Shown here: positions 24,936-36,215 of the stretch, one piece after another
How positions within the stretch are numbered: position 1 is the stretch's first letter
How the letters are laid out: each line of letters opens with the position of its first letter
Source: Scilla litardierei
Taxonomy: Eukaryota; Streptophyta; Magnoliopsida; Asparagales; Asparagaceae
Direction of reading: 5' to 3'
Length of the DNA: 64,000 nt
Assembly: GCA_030789695.1 (NCBI GenBank)
Contig: CM061141.1
Coordinates: forward strand, 170,824,807-170,888,806
Notes under the pieces: model-generated
The model's input: the letters and a program-made list of their open reading frames with translations, nothing else
Told to the model about the DNA's origin: nothing
Database searches by the model: none
Translations under genes and position numbers: made by a program

Positions 24936-27900
24936 GCAAAAATGTCCATTGGAGCCGCGAGATCGCCATCTCCAATTGAAAATTAAGATCAGACAACATT
25001 AAGCTAGAAAAAACATATCATTTAATAAAAAATCCATATCTTACTAAAAATGTAGAAAATAGTTCCCAGCTTAGAAATATCCGCAAAATGTTTGTTGGAA
25101 CCGGGATATCGCCATCTTCAACTGAAAAAAAGAGAAGACAAAATTAGGCTACAAGAATCATATCATTTAATAAAAGATACATATATTCAATAAAATGTAG
25201 AAAATAGCCCCCGATCTCAAAAAATCCACAAAAATGTCTGTTGGAACCAGGAGATTGCCATATTTAACTCAAAAATAAGAGATGACAAAATTAGGCCATT
25301 AAATCATATCAAGTAATAAAAAGATACATATCTTCCAAAAAATGTAGAAAATAGATTCGAGCTCAGAAAAATCTGCAAAAATGTCCGTTGGAACTAGGAG
25401 ATTGCCATTTTCAGCTAAAAAAATAAGAGAAGACAAAATTAGGATATCAAAATCATACCTTTTAATATAAAGATCCGCATCTTACAAAAAATGTAGAAAA
25501 TATGCCCGTAGCTAAAAATATCTACACAAAATGTCTGTTGGAACTAAGAGATCGCCATCTTTAACTGAAAAAGAGAAGAAAAAATTAGGCCAAAAATCAT
25601 CACATTTGATAAAAAGATACGGTGTTTTCCAGAAAATGTAGAAAAATGGCCCCAAGCTAAGAAAAAATCCGCAAAATTGAGCATTGGAACTGGTTGATCA
25701 CCATCTTCAACTGAAAAAAAATAAGAGAAGAGAAACGTAGAGTCTATAAAAATCATATAATATCTTCAATAAAATGTAAAAAATAGCACCGAGCTCATAA
25801 AATCTGTAAAAATATCTGTTGGAACCGGGAGATCGCCATCTTTATTGAAAAATAAGGGAAGACAAACTTATGCCAAAAATAATATACTTTAATAAAAAGA
25901 TCCATATCTTCAAGAAAATTTAGAAAATAGACCCGAGGTCAGAATAATCTGCAAAAATGTCTGTTAGAACTGGGAGATCGCCATCTTCAACTTAAAAAAT
26001 AAGAGAAGACACAATTTGTCCAACAAATATCATATCATTTGATAGAAAAGATCCATAACTTCCCGAAAATGTAGAAAAATAGCACCGATCTCCGAAAAAT
26101 CCACAAAAATGTCTGCTGGAATCGGGAGATTGCCATACTTCAACCAAAACAAATTTAGGTTATAAAAATCATATCATTTAATATAAAGATTCAAATCTTA
26201 CAGAAAATGTAGAAAATTGCCCGGAGCTCAGAAAAATCCCTAAAAGGTTTGTTGGAACCAGGGATATCGCCATCTTCAGCTAATAAAATAAGGGAACAAA
26301 AAAGTAGACCAAAAATCAAATCATTTAATAAACAATCTATCTCTTCCAGAAAATTTAGAAAATAGCCTCGAGGTCAGAAAAATCCGGAAAAATATCTGTT
26401 GGAACAGGAGATCGACACATTCAATTAAAAAATATGAGATGACAAACTTATTAATAAAAATCATATCATTTAATAAAAAGATCCATATCTTCAATGAAAT
26501 TTTGAAAATAGTTTCGAGCTTAGAAAAATCTACAAAAATGTCAGTTGGAATTGGGAGATCGACATCTTCAACTGAAAAAATAAGAGAAGACAAAACTAGG
26601 CCAAAAAATCATATCATTTAATACAAAAGATTCATAACTTCTCGTAAAATATATGAAAATAGCCCCGAGCTCTAAAAATATGCATAAATGTCCGTTGGAC
26701 CCGGGAGATCGCCATTTTCAATTGAAAAATAAGAGAAGAGAAAAATTGCTATAAAAATCATATCAATTAATATAGAGATTCATCACATACAGAAAATGTA
26801 GAAAATAGCCCGGAGCTCAGAAACCTGTACAAATGTCCGTTGGAACCGGGAGATCGCCATTTTCAACTAAAAAATAAGAGAAGACAAAACCAGGCCAGAA
26901 AAATCATATTATTTAATAAAAAGACCTATAACTTCCAGAAATGTAGAAAAATAGTCCCGAGCTTAGAAAAAATCTACAAAAATGTTTCATTGAAACCGGG
27001 AGATCGCCATTTTTAACAGAAAAATAGAGAAGACAAAATCCGGTGAAAAAAATCATCTCATTTAATAAAAAGATCCATATCTTCAATAAAATGTAGAAAA
27101 TAGCTCCAAGTACAGAAAAATCCGCAAAAATGTCCGTGTTGAATAGGTAGATTGCCATCTTCAACTGAAAAATAAGAGAAGACAAAATTGGGCCCAAAAT
27201 AATATCATTTAATAGAAAGATCCATATCTTCCAGAAAATGCAGAAAATAGACCGATCTCAGAAAAATCCACAAAAATGTTCGTTGGAACCGGAGATCGTC
27301 ATCATCACTGAAAAATAAGAGAAGACAAAATTAGACCAAAATATCATATTATTTATTAAAACGATCAATATCTTACAGAAAATATAGAAGATATCACCGA
27401 GGTTAGAAAATTCCACAAAAATGTCCGTTGGAACTGGGAGACTGCCATCTTCAATTGAAAAACAAAAAAAAATACAAATTTGGCTATAAAAAGCATATCA
27501 TTTAATAAAAGATCTATATCCTCAATAAAATGCAGAAAATAGCCCAGAAGTCATAGAAATCTGCAAAAATGTCCGTTGGAACCGGAAGATCGCCATCTTT
27601 AACTGAAAATTAGAGGAGAAAAAATTAGGCTAGAAAAATTAATATCATTTAATAAAAATATCCTTATCATACAGAAAATGTCGAAAAATAGTCCCGAGCT
27701 CAGAAATATTCACAAAAATGTCCGTTGGAACTGGCATATTGCCATTTTCAACTGAAAAATAAGAGAAGACAAAATTAGGCTACAAAAATCATATTATTTA
27801 ATAAAAAGATACTTATCTTCAATAAAATGTAGAAAATAGCCCTGAGTTCAGAAAAATCCACAAAATTGTCAGTTGGAACCGGGAGATCGCCATATTCAAT

Positions 27901-28384
27901 GATAAAATTAGGCCATTAGATCATATCATGTAATAAAAGATACCTATCTTCCAGAAAATGTAGAAAATAGCCGTGAGCTCAAGAAATCTGTAAAAATGTC
28001 TGTTGGAACCGGGAGATCGTCATATTCGACTAAAAAAATAAGTGAAGACAAAATTAGGCCATTAAATCATATCATTTAATAAAAGATACGTATCTTCTCG
28101 AAAATTTAGAAATAGCCCTGAGCTCAGAAAAATCCGCAAAAATGTCGGTTGGAACAGAGAGATCACCATCTTCAATTGAAAAAAGGAAAGACATTAGCCT
28201 ATAAAAATCATATCATTAATAAAACGATACATAGCTTACAGAACATTTTGAAATAGTGCCTAAGTTAACAAAAATCCGCAACAATGTCCGTTGGAACCAG
28301 TAGATCGCCATCTCCAACTGAAAAAAATAAGAGAAGACAAACATAGGATATAAAAATCATATCATTTAATAAAAAGATAAAAGA
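24936..28384 (-). repeat. Satellite A array, minus orientation (about 23 monomers)
   Basis: Reverse-complement monomers with blocks GAGATCGCCATCTTCAACTG, AAAAATAAGAGAAGACAAAA, TTAGGCCAAAAATCATATCA and TTTAATAAAAAGATCCATAT repeating about every 150 bp. Uninterrupted between the MITE and the copia fragment. Frames such as 25756-25544 and 26593-26321 on the minus strand are satellite by-products. Confidence 0.95.
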
Positions 28385-29415
28385 TCTACAAGGGTTCAGA
28401 AAATTCATTATTAATCTTTAATTTACAGAATCCATCAATAAGTATATCTGAATCAACAAGTTGAACATGATTATACAAATTAAAGACATCTATGCTCAGA
28501 TTTACATTTATAACCACATAAATCCAACTTCAGAAGGAAAAGAGATTCCTGGTAATTGTCGGATCATAAAGAGTAATACTTAAGTCCAATTGATAGCCTA
28601 GTATCAAGGACTAGACGATAAGTTCATATGCCTTTAGTAGGATCCTTCATGTGATTCCCCCCATGAACAAATAGTTCTTCCTGAGGATTGTGCTTTGGAT
28701 TCGAACAAGATCCATTTTCTTTTGAAAACTATGCCTTACATTTGACGAAAATCCTTCTACCAATGTCCTTTCTTTTGTAGAAAACGACAACTTATTCCCA
28801 TAATGTTCCTTCTTTCTAGAATGTTCACCTTTAATAGATCCTTTCCTCGTGAATTTATTACGTTTTGGCTTGAGCAAACTTTGCAGTTCAATTACTGGTT
28901 AGTTAACGGAGTGTCCCTCCAAAGTTCTTTAACCTGTTTTCCACCTGAATGAGCTTTTCAGTTAATTCATTAATATCACACTTGTACTTTATAGTGTTAT
29001 AATTGATTTGGAAAGCTCCATACTTAGAAGGTAATGAATTCAGTATAAACTGAACGAGGAAGGAATCATCCACTTGAATACTTAATGACTTAAGTCTTGC
29101 TGCAATGTTTGTCATTTCAATGATATGTTCTTGCATGCTCTTAGTCCTATTGATTTCGATGGACGTAAGTTGAAACATTAATGCACCAGCAAGAGACTTA
29201 TCCACCAAAACAAAAGCGTTCTTCCACAAGGTTAAGATATTCGCTTGCATTTTTAATTTGTGGAATTGTGCCCTTAATGTTATTTGCCAATGGTCGTTCG
29301 TTAAAACATCAAGCTTAAACTATTAGACCATTCCCAACACTTCATATTGAACTCCTCATCCTCAGTATTGTCGTCTGTGATCACTTCATGATTTGCTCAC
29401 GTAAAACCAAGTAAA
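28385..29415 (-). pseudogene. Ty1/copia gag to pre-integrase fragment inserted in satellite A
   Basis: The minus-strand frame 29250-28903 (115 codons) is a clear UBN2-type copia gag: SMQEHIIEMTNIAARLKSLS, then SFLVQFILNSLPSKYGAFQI and YNTIKYKCDINELTEKLIQV. A second frame (28877-28647) is basic and matches the region where the zinc knuckle should be, but no CCHC motif remains. Further down, around 28600-28400, broken text such as LGYQLDLSITLYDPTITRN and DGFCKLKI resembles the GAG-pre-integrase domain. Upstream of 29250 the N-terminal gag is readable only with stops. Neither LTR is present, so this is an internal fragment. Its lineage differs from the element at 3008-5972. Confidence 0.8.
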
Positions 29416-30400
29416 TGTTAAAAACATAGACCCGTTCTCAGAAAAATCAATAAAATTGTCCGTTGAAACTAGGACGATCACAATCTTCAACTTAAAAATA
29501 AGAGAAAAAAATCATATCATTTAAAAAAAGATACATATCTTATAGAAAATGTAGAAAATAGCCCAAAGCTCAGAACAATTCGCAAAAATGTCCGTTGGGA
29601 ATCAGGAGATCGGCATCTTCAACTTAAAAAATAAGAAAAGACAAAATTAGGCCAAAAAATCATATCATTTAATAAAAGGATCCATATCTTTCATAAAATT
29701 TAGAAAATAGACTCAAGCTCAGAAAATTCGCAAAAATTTTGGTTGGAACCGGGAGATCATCATCGTCAACTGAAAAAATAAGAGAAGATAAAATTAGACA
29801 ATAAAAATCATATCATTTAATATAAAGATCCATATCTTACAAAAAACGTAGAAAATAGACAGAAGCTTAGAAAAATCTGCAAAAATATTCGTTTTTAACC
29901 AGTCGATTGCCATATTCAACAAAAAAAATAAGAGAGACAAAATTAGGCCTAAAAATTCATATAAGTTAATAAAACGATCGATATCTTTTAGAAAATAAAG
30001 AAAATATCACCGATCTCAGAAAATCTACAAAATTGTCGGTTGGAATCGGGAAATAGCCACCCCCAACTAAAAAAATAAGAGAAGACAAAATTAGGCCCAA
30101 AAATATGTCATTTAATAAAAAGATCCATATCTTCCATAAAACACAGAAAAATAGCAATGAGGTTAGAAAAATCCGCAAAAATGTCCGTTGGAGAATATCA
30201 ACATTTTCAATTGAAACATAAGAGAAGAAAAAATTAGGATATAAAAATCATATCTTTTAATATAAAGATCCATATCTTTCAGAAAATGTAGAAAATATGA
30301 CCGAGCTTAGAAAAATCTGAAAAAATGTTCGTTGGAACCAGTAGACTCGCAATTTTAAACTTAAAAAATAAGAGAGGCCAAAATTCGGCCATAAAATCAT
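29416..30400 (-). repeat. Satellite A array, minus orientation (about 6-7 monomers)
   Basis: Satellite A resumes at ATAGACCCGTTCTCAGAAAA (about 29425) and continues until AAAATTCGGCCATAAAATCA (about 30378-30400), where sequence related to satellite B begins. The frames 30178-29966 and 30481-30257 on the minus strand are satellite-derived. Confidence 0.9.
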
Positions 30401-30930
30401 ATTATTTTGAACCCGTGAGTGGATTATTATTGTTTTCTCATGAAAAGCGACGTGATGCACTATCGATGTCATATGAGTCAAGATTTCGGTCGTTTGATGC
30501 CCGGATTGGCCTATACCTTGGGCTGCCAGAAATAGTTAAATGCTTCAACAGTACTATTCGCAGCAACTGTTGGGTTATTATCACAATCGAAATCTAATGA
30601 GAAGTCAAGGAAACTACCTCTCCTCTTCACATAGAAACACGAGACGCTTCGCATTTGATCTCTTATTTACCCACAACCCTGCAAAATCCATGTGAGTCCC
30701 AAAAATCATTAACTGTTGCAATTGCTTGTGTAACGAATTTTATTGGCGTTGTGGAAAAATAAAGGGCCAAATGAGGAGCGTCTGTAGTTTCTAAGTGGAG
30801 GTAGTTTCCATGACTTTCCATGAGATTTCATGGTGGGATAACCACTTGCTTGCTGCGAATAGTGGGGTTGAAGCATTTTACTATTTCTGGTAGCCCAAGC
30901 TATTGGGCAATCCCGTCAACAAACTACTGA
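30401..30930. repeat. Diverged satellite B copies arranged as a foldback
   Basis: 30410-30740 is a diverged plus-oriented satellite B unit (GATGCACTATCGATGTCATA, GGGCTGCCAGAAATAGTTAA, AATTGCTTGTGTAACG). 30741-30905 reads in the opposite direction: the reverse complement of GCTGCGAATAGTGGGGTTGA and TTTACTATTTCTGGTAGCCC matches 30520-30575. The arms meet near 30735 with almost no loop. One arm carries insertions relative to the other, so the hairpin is imperfect. Confidence 0.7.
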
Positions 30931-30949
30931 AATCTTGGCACCAACGTGT

Positions 30950-31253
30950 CACGCCCCGCTTCCCAGGATACCTGGGAAGTATGAATCCGTCACATGTATG
31001 CCGAAAGAGGCAAAGGTGATAGAGAATGAGAGGAGAAGAGAGAGAAATAAGACAGAGGCAGGCCACTGCGCACATGCTGGGATAGTACGTGTAATGCTCC
31101 ATAATACTCAATGAATCACAGTATAACCCAGAGAGACATAGAAACACAACATTTCGAAACAAATAACCCTTCCCATATAGGTAACAAGGCTCAATTAAAA
31201 CTTATGTACACATTTCTCTCTGGTACAACTCAACACACCCAAGTATAACACTA
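30950..31253 (-). mobile_element. Fragment of a Ty3/gypsy-type LTR end
   Basis: On the plus strand the fragment opens TGTCACGCCCCGCTTCCCAG. Read on the minus strand this is the LTR terminus ...GGGAAGCGGGGCGTGACA, almost identical to the terminus GGGAAGCGGGGCGTTACA of the 8.2-kb element at 41093-49295. The remainder (CCCAGGATACCTGGG palindrome, purine-rich stretch near 31020-31060) is not alignable by eye to that element. It is probably a piece of a related family. The right boundary is uncertain. Confidence 0.5.
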
Positions 31254-31497
31254 GTGTTGAGTATTGAACTTCTCCCTACTTGGTGTTGATGATGAGGCAA
31301 ACATAAATACTTGTGACTAACCCCCCTACTTACAGTTAATCTATTGCCTAAGAATATCATGAAGATCAATAAGTAATGAATGTCACTTAAGGATCAATCA
31401 AAGTGTGAAAAGTGGATTGGATGATCAAAGATGATGAATGAAGCTCCTAAAAGACTTCAAGCTCATTCTTTGGAAAGAAGAGAGGCTAATACAAGAT
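31254..31497 (+). mobile_element. Probable 5' piece of a Ty1/copia LTR
   Basis: Begins TGTTGAGTATTGAACTTC and continues CTACTTGGTGTTGATGATGA and AAATACTTGTGACTAAC, wording typical of the 5' end of plant copia (Sirevirus-type) LTRs. It ends where satellite B starts (AAAGGGCTATTCCAATTGAA). No TATA box, 3' terminus or coding sequence follows. The LTR-like block at 59632-60830 looks like the 3' two thirds of a similar LTR, but continuity between them cannot be shown. Confidence 0.45.
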
Positions 31498-34400
31498 GTA
31501 AAGGGCTATTCCAATTGAAATTTCGGTGGAAACAAGAAAACCTACCTCCTCTCCATATAGAAACAACGTTTACTCTCCATTTGTCCTCATATTCCTCCAA
31601 AACTCTCACGAATTCCGTGCGAATCCCAGAAATCAGAGACAGGTGCCATTGCTTATGCTTAGAATCCAAGAGGTAAATTCTTGTAGTTTTTGGTGACGCA
31701 CTATCGAAAGCTCAGGAATGGGGGATTTCAATCAGTTGAGGCCAATAATGCCCTCCTTCATCCATTAGAGTGAGCTAGTGCAGCCAGAAACCGAAAAATG
31801 CTTCAAACCGTCTATTCTGGACAACCGTTGGGCAATGCCAATTGAAATTTCGTGGGAATAGAGGAAACAACCTCCACTCCACATTGAAACAATGTTTACA
31901 CTCCATTTGTCCTCATATTCTTCTAAAACTCTCACGAAATCTCGTGTGAGTCCCAAAAATCAGAGACAAGTGCAATTTCTTGTGTTTTGAATCCAAGAGT
32001 AAATTCTTGCAGTTTTTCGATACAAAACGATGGTGACGCACTATCGAAAGCTCAGGAATGAAGATTTCGATCGTTTGAGGCCTAGAATGCCTCCTTCATC
32101 TATTAGAGTGAGCTAGGGTAGCCAAAAAACCGAGAATGCATCAAACCTGCTATTTTGGGCAACCGTTGGGCAATTCCAATTGAAATTTAGTGGGAATAGA
32201 GGAAACAACCTCCACTCCACATTGAAACAACGTTTACTCTCTATTTGACCTCATATTCCTCCAAAATTTCACGAAATCCGTGCGAGTGCTTGAAATCAGA
32301 GACGGGTGCAATTGCTTGTGTTTTGAATCCAAGAGTAAATTCGGGTAGTTTTTCTATAGAAAACGATGGCGACGCACCTATCAGAAGACCAGGAACGAAG
32401 ATTTTGATCGTTTGAGGCCTAGAATGCTGTTGGGCAATTCCAATTAAAATTTCGTCGGAATTGGGGAAAACTACATCCTCTCCACGTAGAAAACAACGTT
32501 TACTCTCCATTTATCCTCATATTCCTCCAAAACTCCCACGAAATCTGGTGCTAGTCCCAAAAAATCAGAGACGGGTGTAATTACTTGTGTTTTGAATCCA
32601 AGAGTTAATTCTTGCAGTTTTTCGGTAGATAACGATGGTGATGCACAATCGGAAGCTCTGGAACGAATATTTTCGATCGTTTGAGGCCTAAAATACCATC
32701 CCGTAGAGTAAGCTAGGGCAGCCAGAAATCGAAAAAATTCTTCCAACCTTCTATTTTTTGTCAACCGTTGGGCAATTGCAATTGAAATTTCGTGGGAATA
32801 AAGCAAACAACCTCCTCTTTGCATTGAAACAATGTTTACTATACATTTGTCCCTCATAGTCCTTCAAAACTCCCATGCAATCCTCGCGAGTCCCAGAAAT
32901 CAGAGACGGGCGCAATTACTTTTGTTTTGAATCCAAGAGTAAATTATTGTTGTTTTTTGGTAGAAAACGATGGAGACACACTATCGAAAACTCAATAACG
33001 AAGCTATCGATCATTTGGGTCCTATAATGCACTCCTTCATCCATTAGAGTGAGTTAGGGCAGCCAGAAACCGAAAAATGCTTCAAACCTTCTATTTTGGG
33101 CAACCATTTGATAATTCCAACTGAAATGGCTTGGGACTAGTAAACAACCTTCTCTCCCCATAGAAAAAACATTTACTCTCCATTGTCCTCATATTCCTCC
33201 AACACTCCCACGAAATCCCGTGCGAGTCCCAGAAATCAGAGACATGTGCAATTGCTTGTGTTTTGAATCCAAGAGTAAATTCATGTAGTTTTTTTGTAGA
33301 AAACGATGGTGACGAACTATCGGAAGCACATGAACGATGATTTCGATCGTTTGAGGCCTAGAATTCACTCCTTCATACATTGTAGTGAGAGCTAGGGTAG
33401 CCAGAAATTGAAAAATGCTTCAAACCTTTTATTTTGGACAACCGTTGGACAATTCCAATTAAAATTTCATCGGAATTGGGAAAACTACCCCTCTCCACGT
33501 AGAAACAACGTTTACAATCCATTTGTCCTCGTATTGCTCTAAAACTCCCACGAAATCTGTGCTCGTCCAAAAATCGAAAGACGGATGCAATTGCTTTTGT
33601 TTTGAATCCAAGAGTTAATTCTTGTAGTATTTCGATGGAAAACAATGGTGACGCTCTATCAGAAGCACAAGAACGAATATTTTGATCGTTTGAGGCCTAG
33701 AATGCATTTCTTCATCCATTAGACTGAACTAGGGCAGTCAGAAATCGAAAATTACTTAAAACCTTCTATTTTTTTGCAACCGTTGGGTAATTCCAATTGA
33801 AACTTCCTGGAAATAAAGAAAACAACCTACTCTCTGCATTGAAACAACGTTTACTTTACATTTTCCCTCATAGTCCTCCAAAACTCCCACAAAATTCTCG
33901 CGAGTCTCCGAAATCAAAGACATGTACAATTGCTTGTGTTTGAATATAAGAGTAAATTCATGTCGTTTTCAGTAGAAAAAGATGGTGACGTAACTATCGA
34001 AAGCTCAGCAACAAAGATTTCGATTGTTTGAGGGCTAGAATGCACTCCTTCATCGATTAGAGTGAGCTAGGGCAGCCAGAAGCAGAAAAATACTTCAAAC
34101 CACCAATTTTGGGCAACTGTTGGACAATTCCAATTTAAATTACACGGGAATAGAGGAAACAACATCCACTTTGCATATAAACAACATTTACTCTCCATTT
34201 GTCCTCATATTCCACCAAAACATCGACGAATTCCATGCAAGTCCTAGAAATCAGAGACGAGTGCCATTGTTTATGTTTTGAATTTAAGAGTAAATTCTTT
34301 TAGTTTTTGGGTAGAAAACGATTGGTGACGCACTATCAGAAGATCAGGAACGAATATTTCGATCGTTTAAGGCCTAGAACGGCATTCTTCACCCATTAGA

Positions 34401-36130
34401 GTGAGCTAGGGCAGCCATAAACCGAAAAAACGCTTCGAACCTATTATTTTGAGCAACCATTGGGTAATTCCAATTGAAATTTCGTAGCGAACAGGGGAAC
34501 CTACCTCCTCTCTGTATAGAAACAACGTTTGCTCTTCATTTGTCCTCATATTCCTCCAAAACTCCCATGAAATCCATGCGAGTCCCTGAAATCAGAGGGC
34601 AGGTGCAATTGCTTGTGTTTTGAATCCAAGAGTTAATTCTTGTAGTATTTTGGTAGAAAATGATGGTGACAACACTATCAGAAGCTACGAAACAAATATT
34701 TCGATCATTTGAGGCCTAGAATGCTCTCTTTAATTCATTAGAGTGAGCTAGGGCAGCCAGAAATCGAAAAATGCTTCAAACCTTCTATTTTTGTGCAACC
34801 ATTGGGCAATTCCAATTGAAACTTTGTGGGAATAAAGAAAACAACCTCATATCTACATTGAAACAATTTTTACTCTACATTTGTCCTCATAGTCCTCCAA
34901 AACTCCCACGAAATTCTCGTAAGTCCTCGAAATTAAAGACAGGTGCAATTGCTTGTGTTTTGAATCCAAGAATAAATTCGTGTTGTTTTCAATCGAAAAC
35001 GATGGTTACGCACTATCAGAAGCTCAGGAACGAAGATTTCGATTGTTTGAGGCCTAGAGTGCACACCTTCATCCATTAGAGTGAGCTAGGGTAGCCAAAA
35101 ACCGAAAAATACTTCAAACCTACTATTTTGGGCAACCGTTGCATAGTTCCAATTTAAATTACATGGGAATAGAGGAAACAACATCCACTTCGCATATAAA
35201 GAACGTTTACTCTCCATTTGTCCTAATATTCCTCCAAAACTCCCATGAATTTCGTGTGAGCCCCAGAAATCAGAGACGGGTGACATTGCTTGTGTTTTGA
35301 ATCCAAGAGTAAATTCTTTTAGTTTTTCCATAGAAAATGATGGTGACGCCCTTTGAGAAGCTCATGAACGAATTTTCGATCGTACGAGGTCGAGAATGCC
35401 CTTCTTCATTCATTAGAGTAAGCTAGGGCACCCAGAAACCGAAAAATACTTCAAACCTGTTATTTTGGGCACCCGTTGGGCAATTCCAATTATTTCGTAG
35501 GAACAAGAAACCCTACCTCCTCTCCATTAGAAACAACGTTTACTCTCCATTTGTCCTCACATTCCACCAAAGCTCCCACGAATTCCGTGTAAGTCCCAGA
35601 AATCAGTGACGGTTGCCATTGCTTATGTTCAGAATTCAAGAGTAAATTCGGATAATTTTTCGGTAGAAAATGATGGTGACGCACTATCGGAAGCTAAGGA
35701 ATGAGGATTTCGATGAGGACTATAATAACATCTTTCATCCATTAGAGTAAGCTAGTGCAGCTAGAAACCGAAAAATGCCTTAGACCTGCTATTTTGGACA
35801 ACCGTTGGGCAATACCAATTGAAATTTTGTGGGAATAGAAGAAATAACCTCCACTATGCATTGAAACAACATTTACTCTCCATTTGTCCTCATATTCCTC
35901 CAAAACTCCCACGAAATCCGTGCGGAGTCCCAAAAAGCAGAGACAAGTGCAATTTCTTGCGTTTTAAATCCAAGAGTAAATTCTTGCAGTTTCTCTGTAG
36001 AAAACGATGGTGACGCACTATCGGAAGCTAAGGAATGAAGATTTTGATCGTTTGAGGCCTATAATGCACTCCATCATCCATTAGAGTGAGCTAGGGCAGC
36101 CAGAAACTGAAAAATACATCAAACCTCCTA
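31498..36130 (+). repeat. Satellite B array, 338-bp monomer (about 14 copies)
   Basis: A second, unrelated tandem repeat. The anchor GGCAGCCAGAAA recurs at 337-338 bp spacing (for example 33061, 33399, 33736, 34074). Conserved blocks in order are GGCAATTCCAATTGAAATTT, GAAACAACGTTTACTCTCCA, TTTGTCCTCATATTCCTCCA, AAACTCCCACGAAATCCGTG, GCAATTGCTTGTGTTTTGAA, GATGGTGACGCACTATCGGA and ATTCATTAGAGTGAGCTAGG. Frames up to 128 codons on the minus strand (for example 32857-32471) recur in several monomers with the same peptide words (SLISGTRTEFVGVLEEYEDKW). They are repeat-derived. The unit length is about two nucleosomes. Orientation is uniform. Confidence 0.95.
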
Positions 36131-36215
36131 TTTTGAGAAGATCGCCATATTCTGGAAAGCATCTTTCGAGAGATCGCCATCTTTAATAAACGGAAAATAC
36201 ATCAAACTAGAAAAA
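36131..36215. repeat. Scrambled junction between satellites B and A
   Basis: In under 100 bp the sequence alternates: satellite B text up to CTATTTTGAG, a satellite A piece (AAGATCGCCATATTCTGGAA), another satellite A piece (GAGAGATCGCCATCTTTAAT), a satellite B piece (ACGGAAAATACATCAAACTA), then continuous satellite A. No transposon terminus is seen, so the mosaic looks like repair-mediated template switching. Confidence 0.7.

Noticed and set aside
31431..35933. Repeated 60-128 codon minus-strand frames with words like GVLEEYEDKW
   Set aside because: They recur once per 338-bp satellite B unit in whichever frame happens to be open; 338 is not a multiple of three, so no continuous coding is possible.
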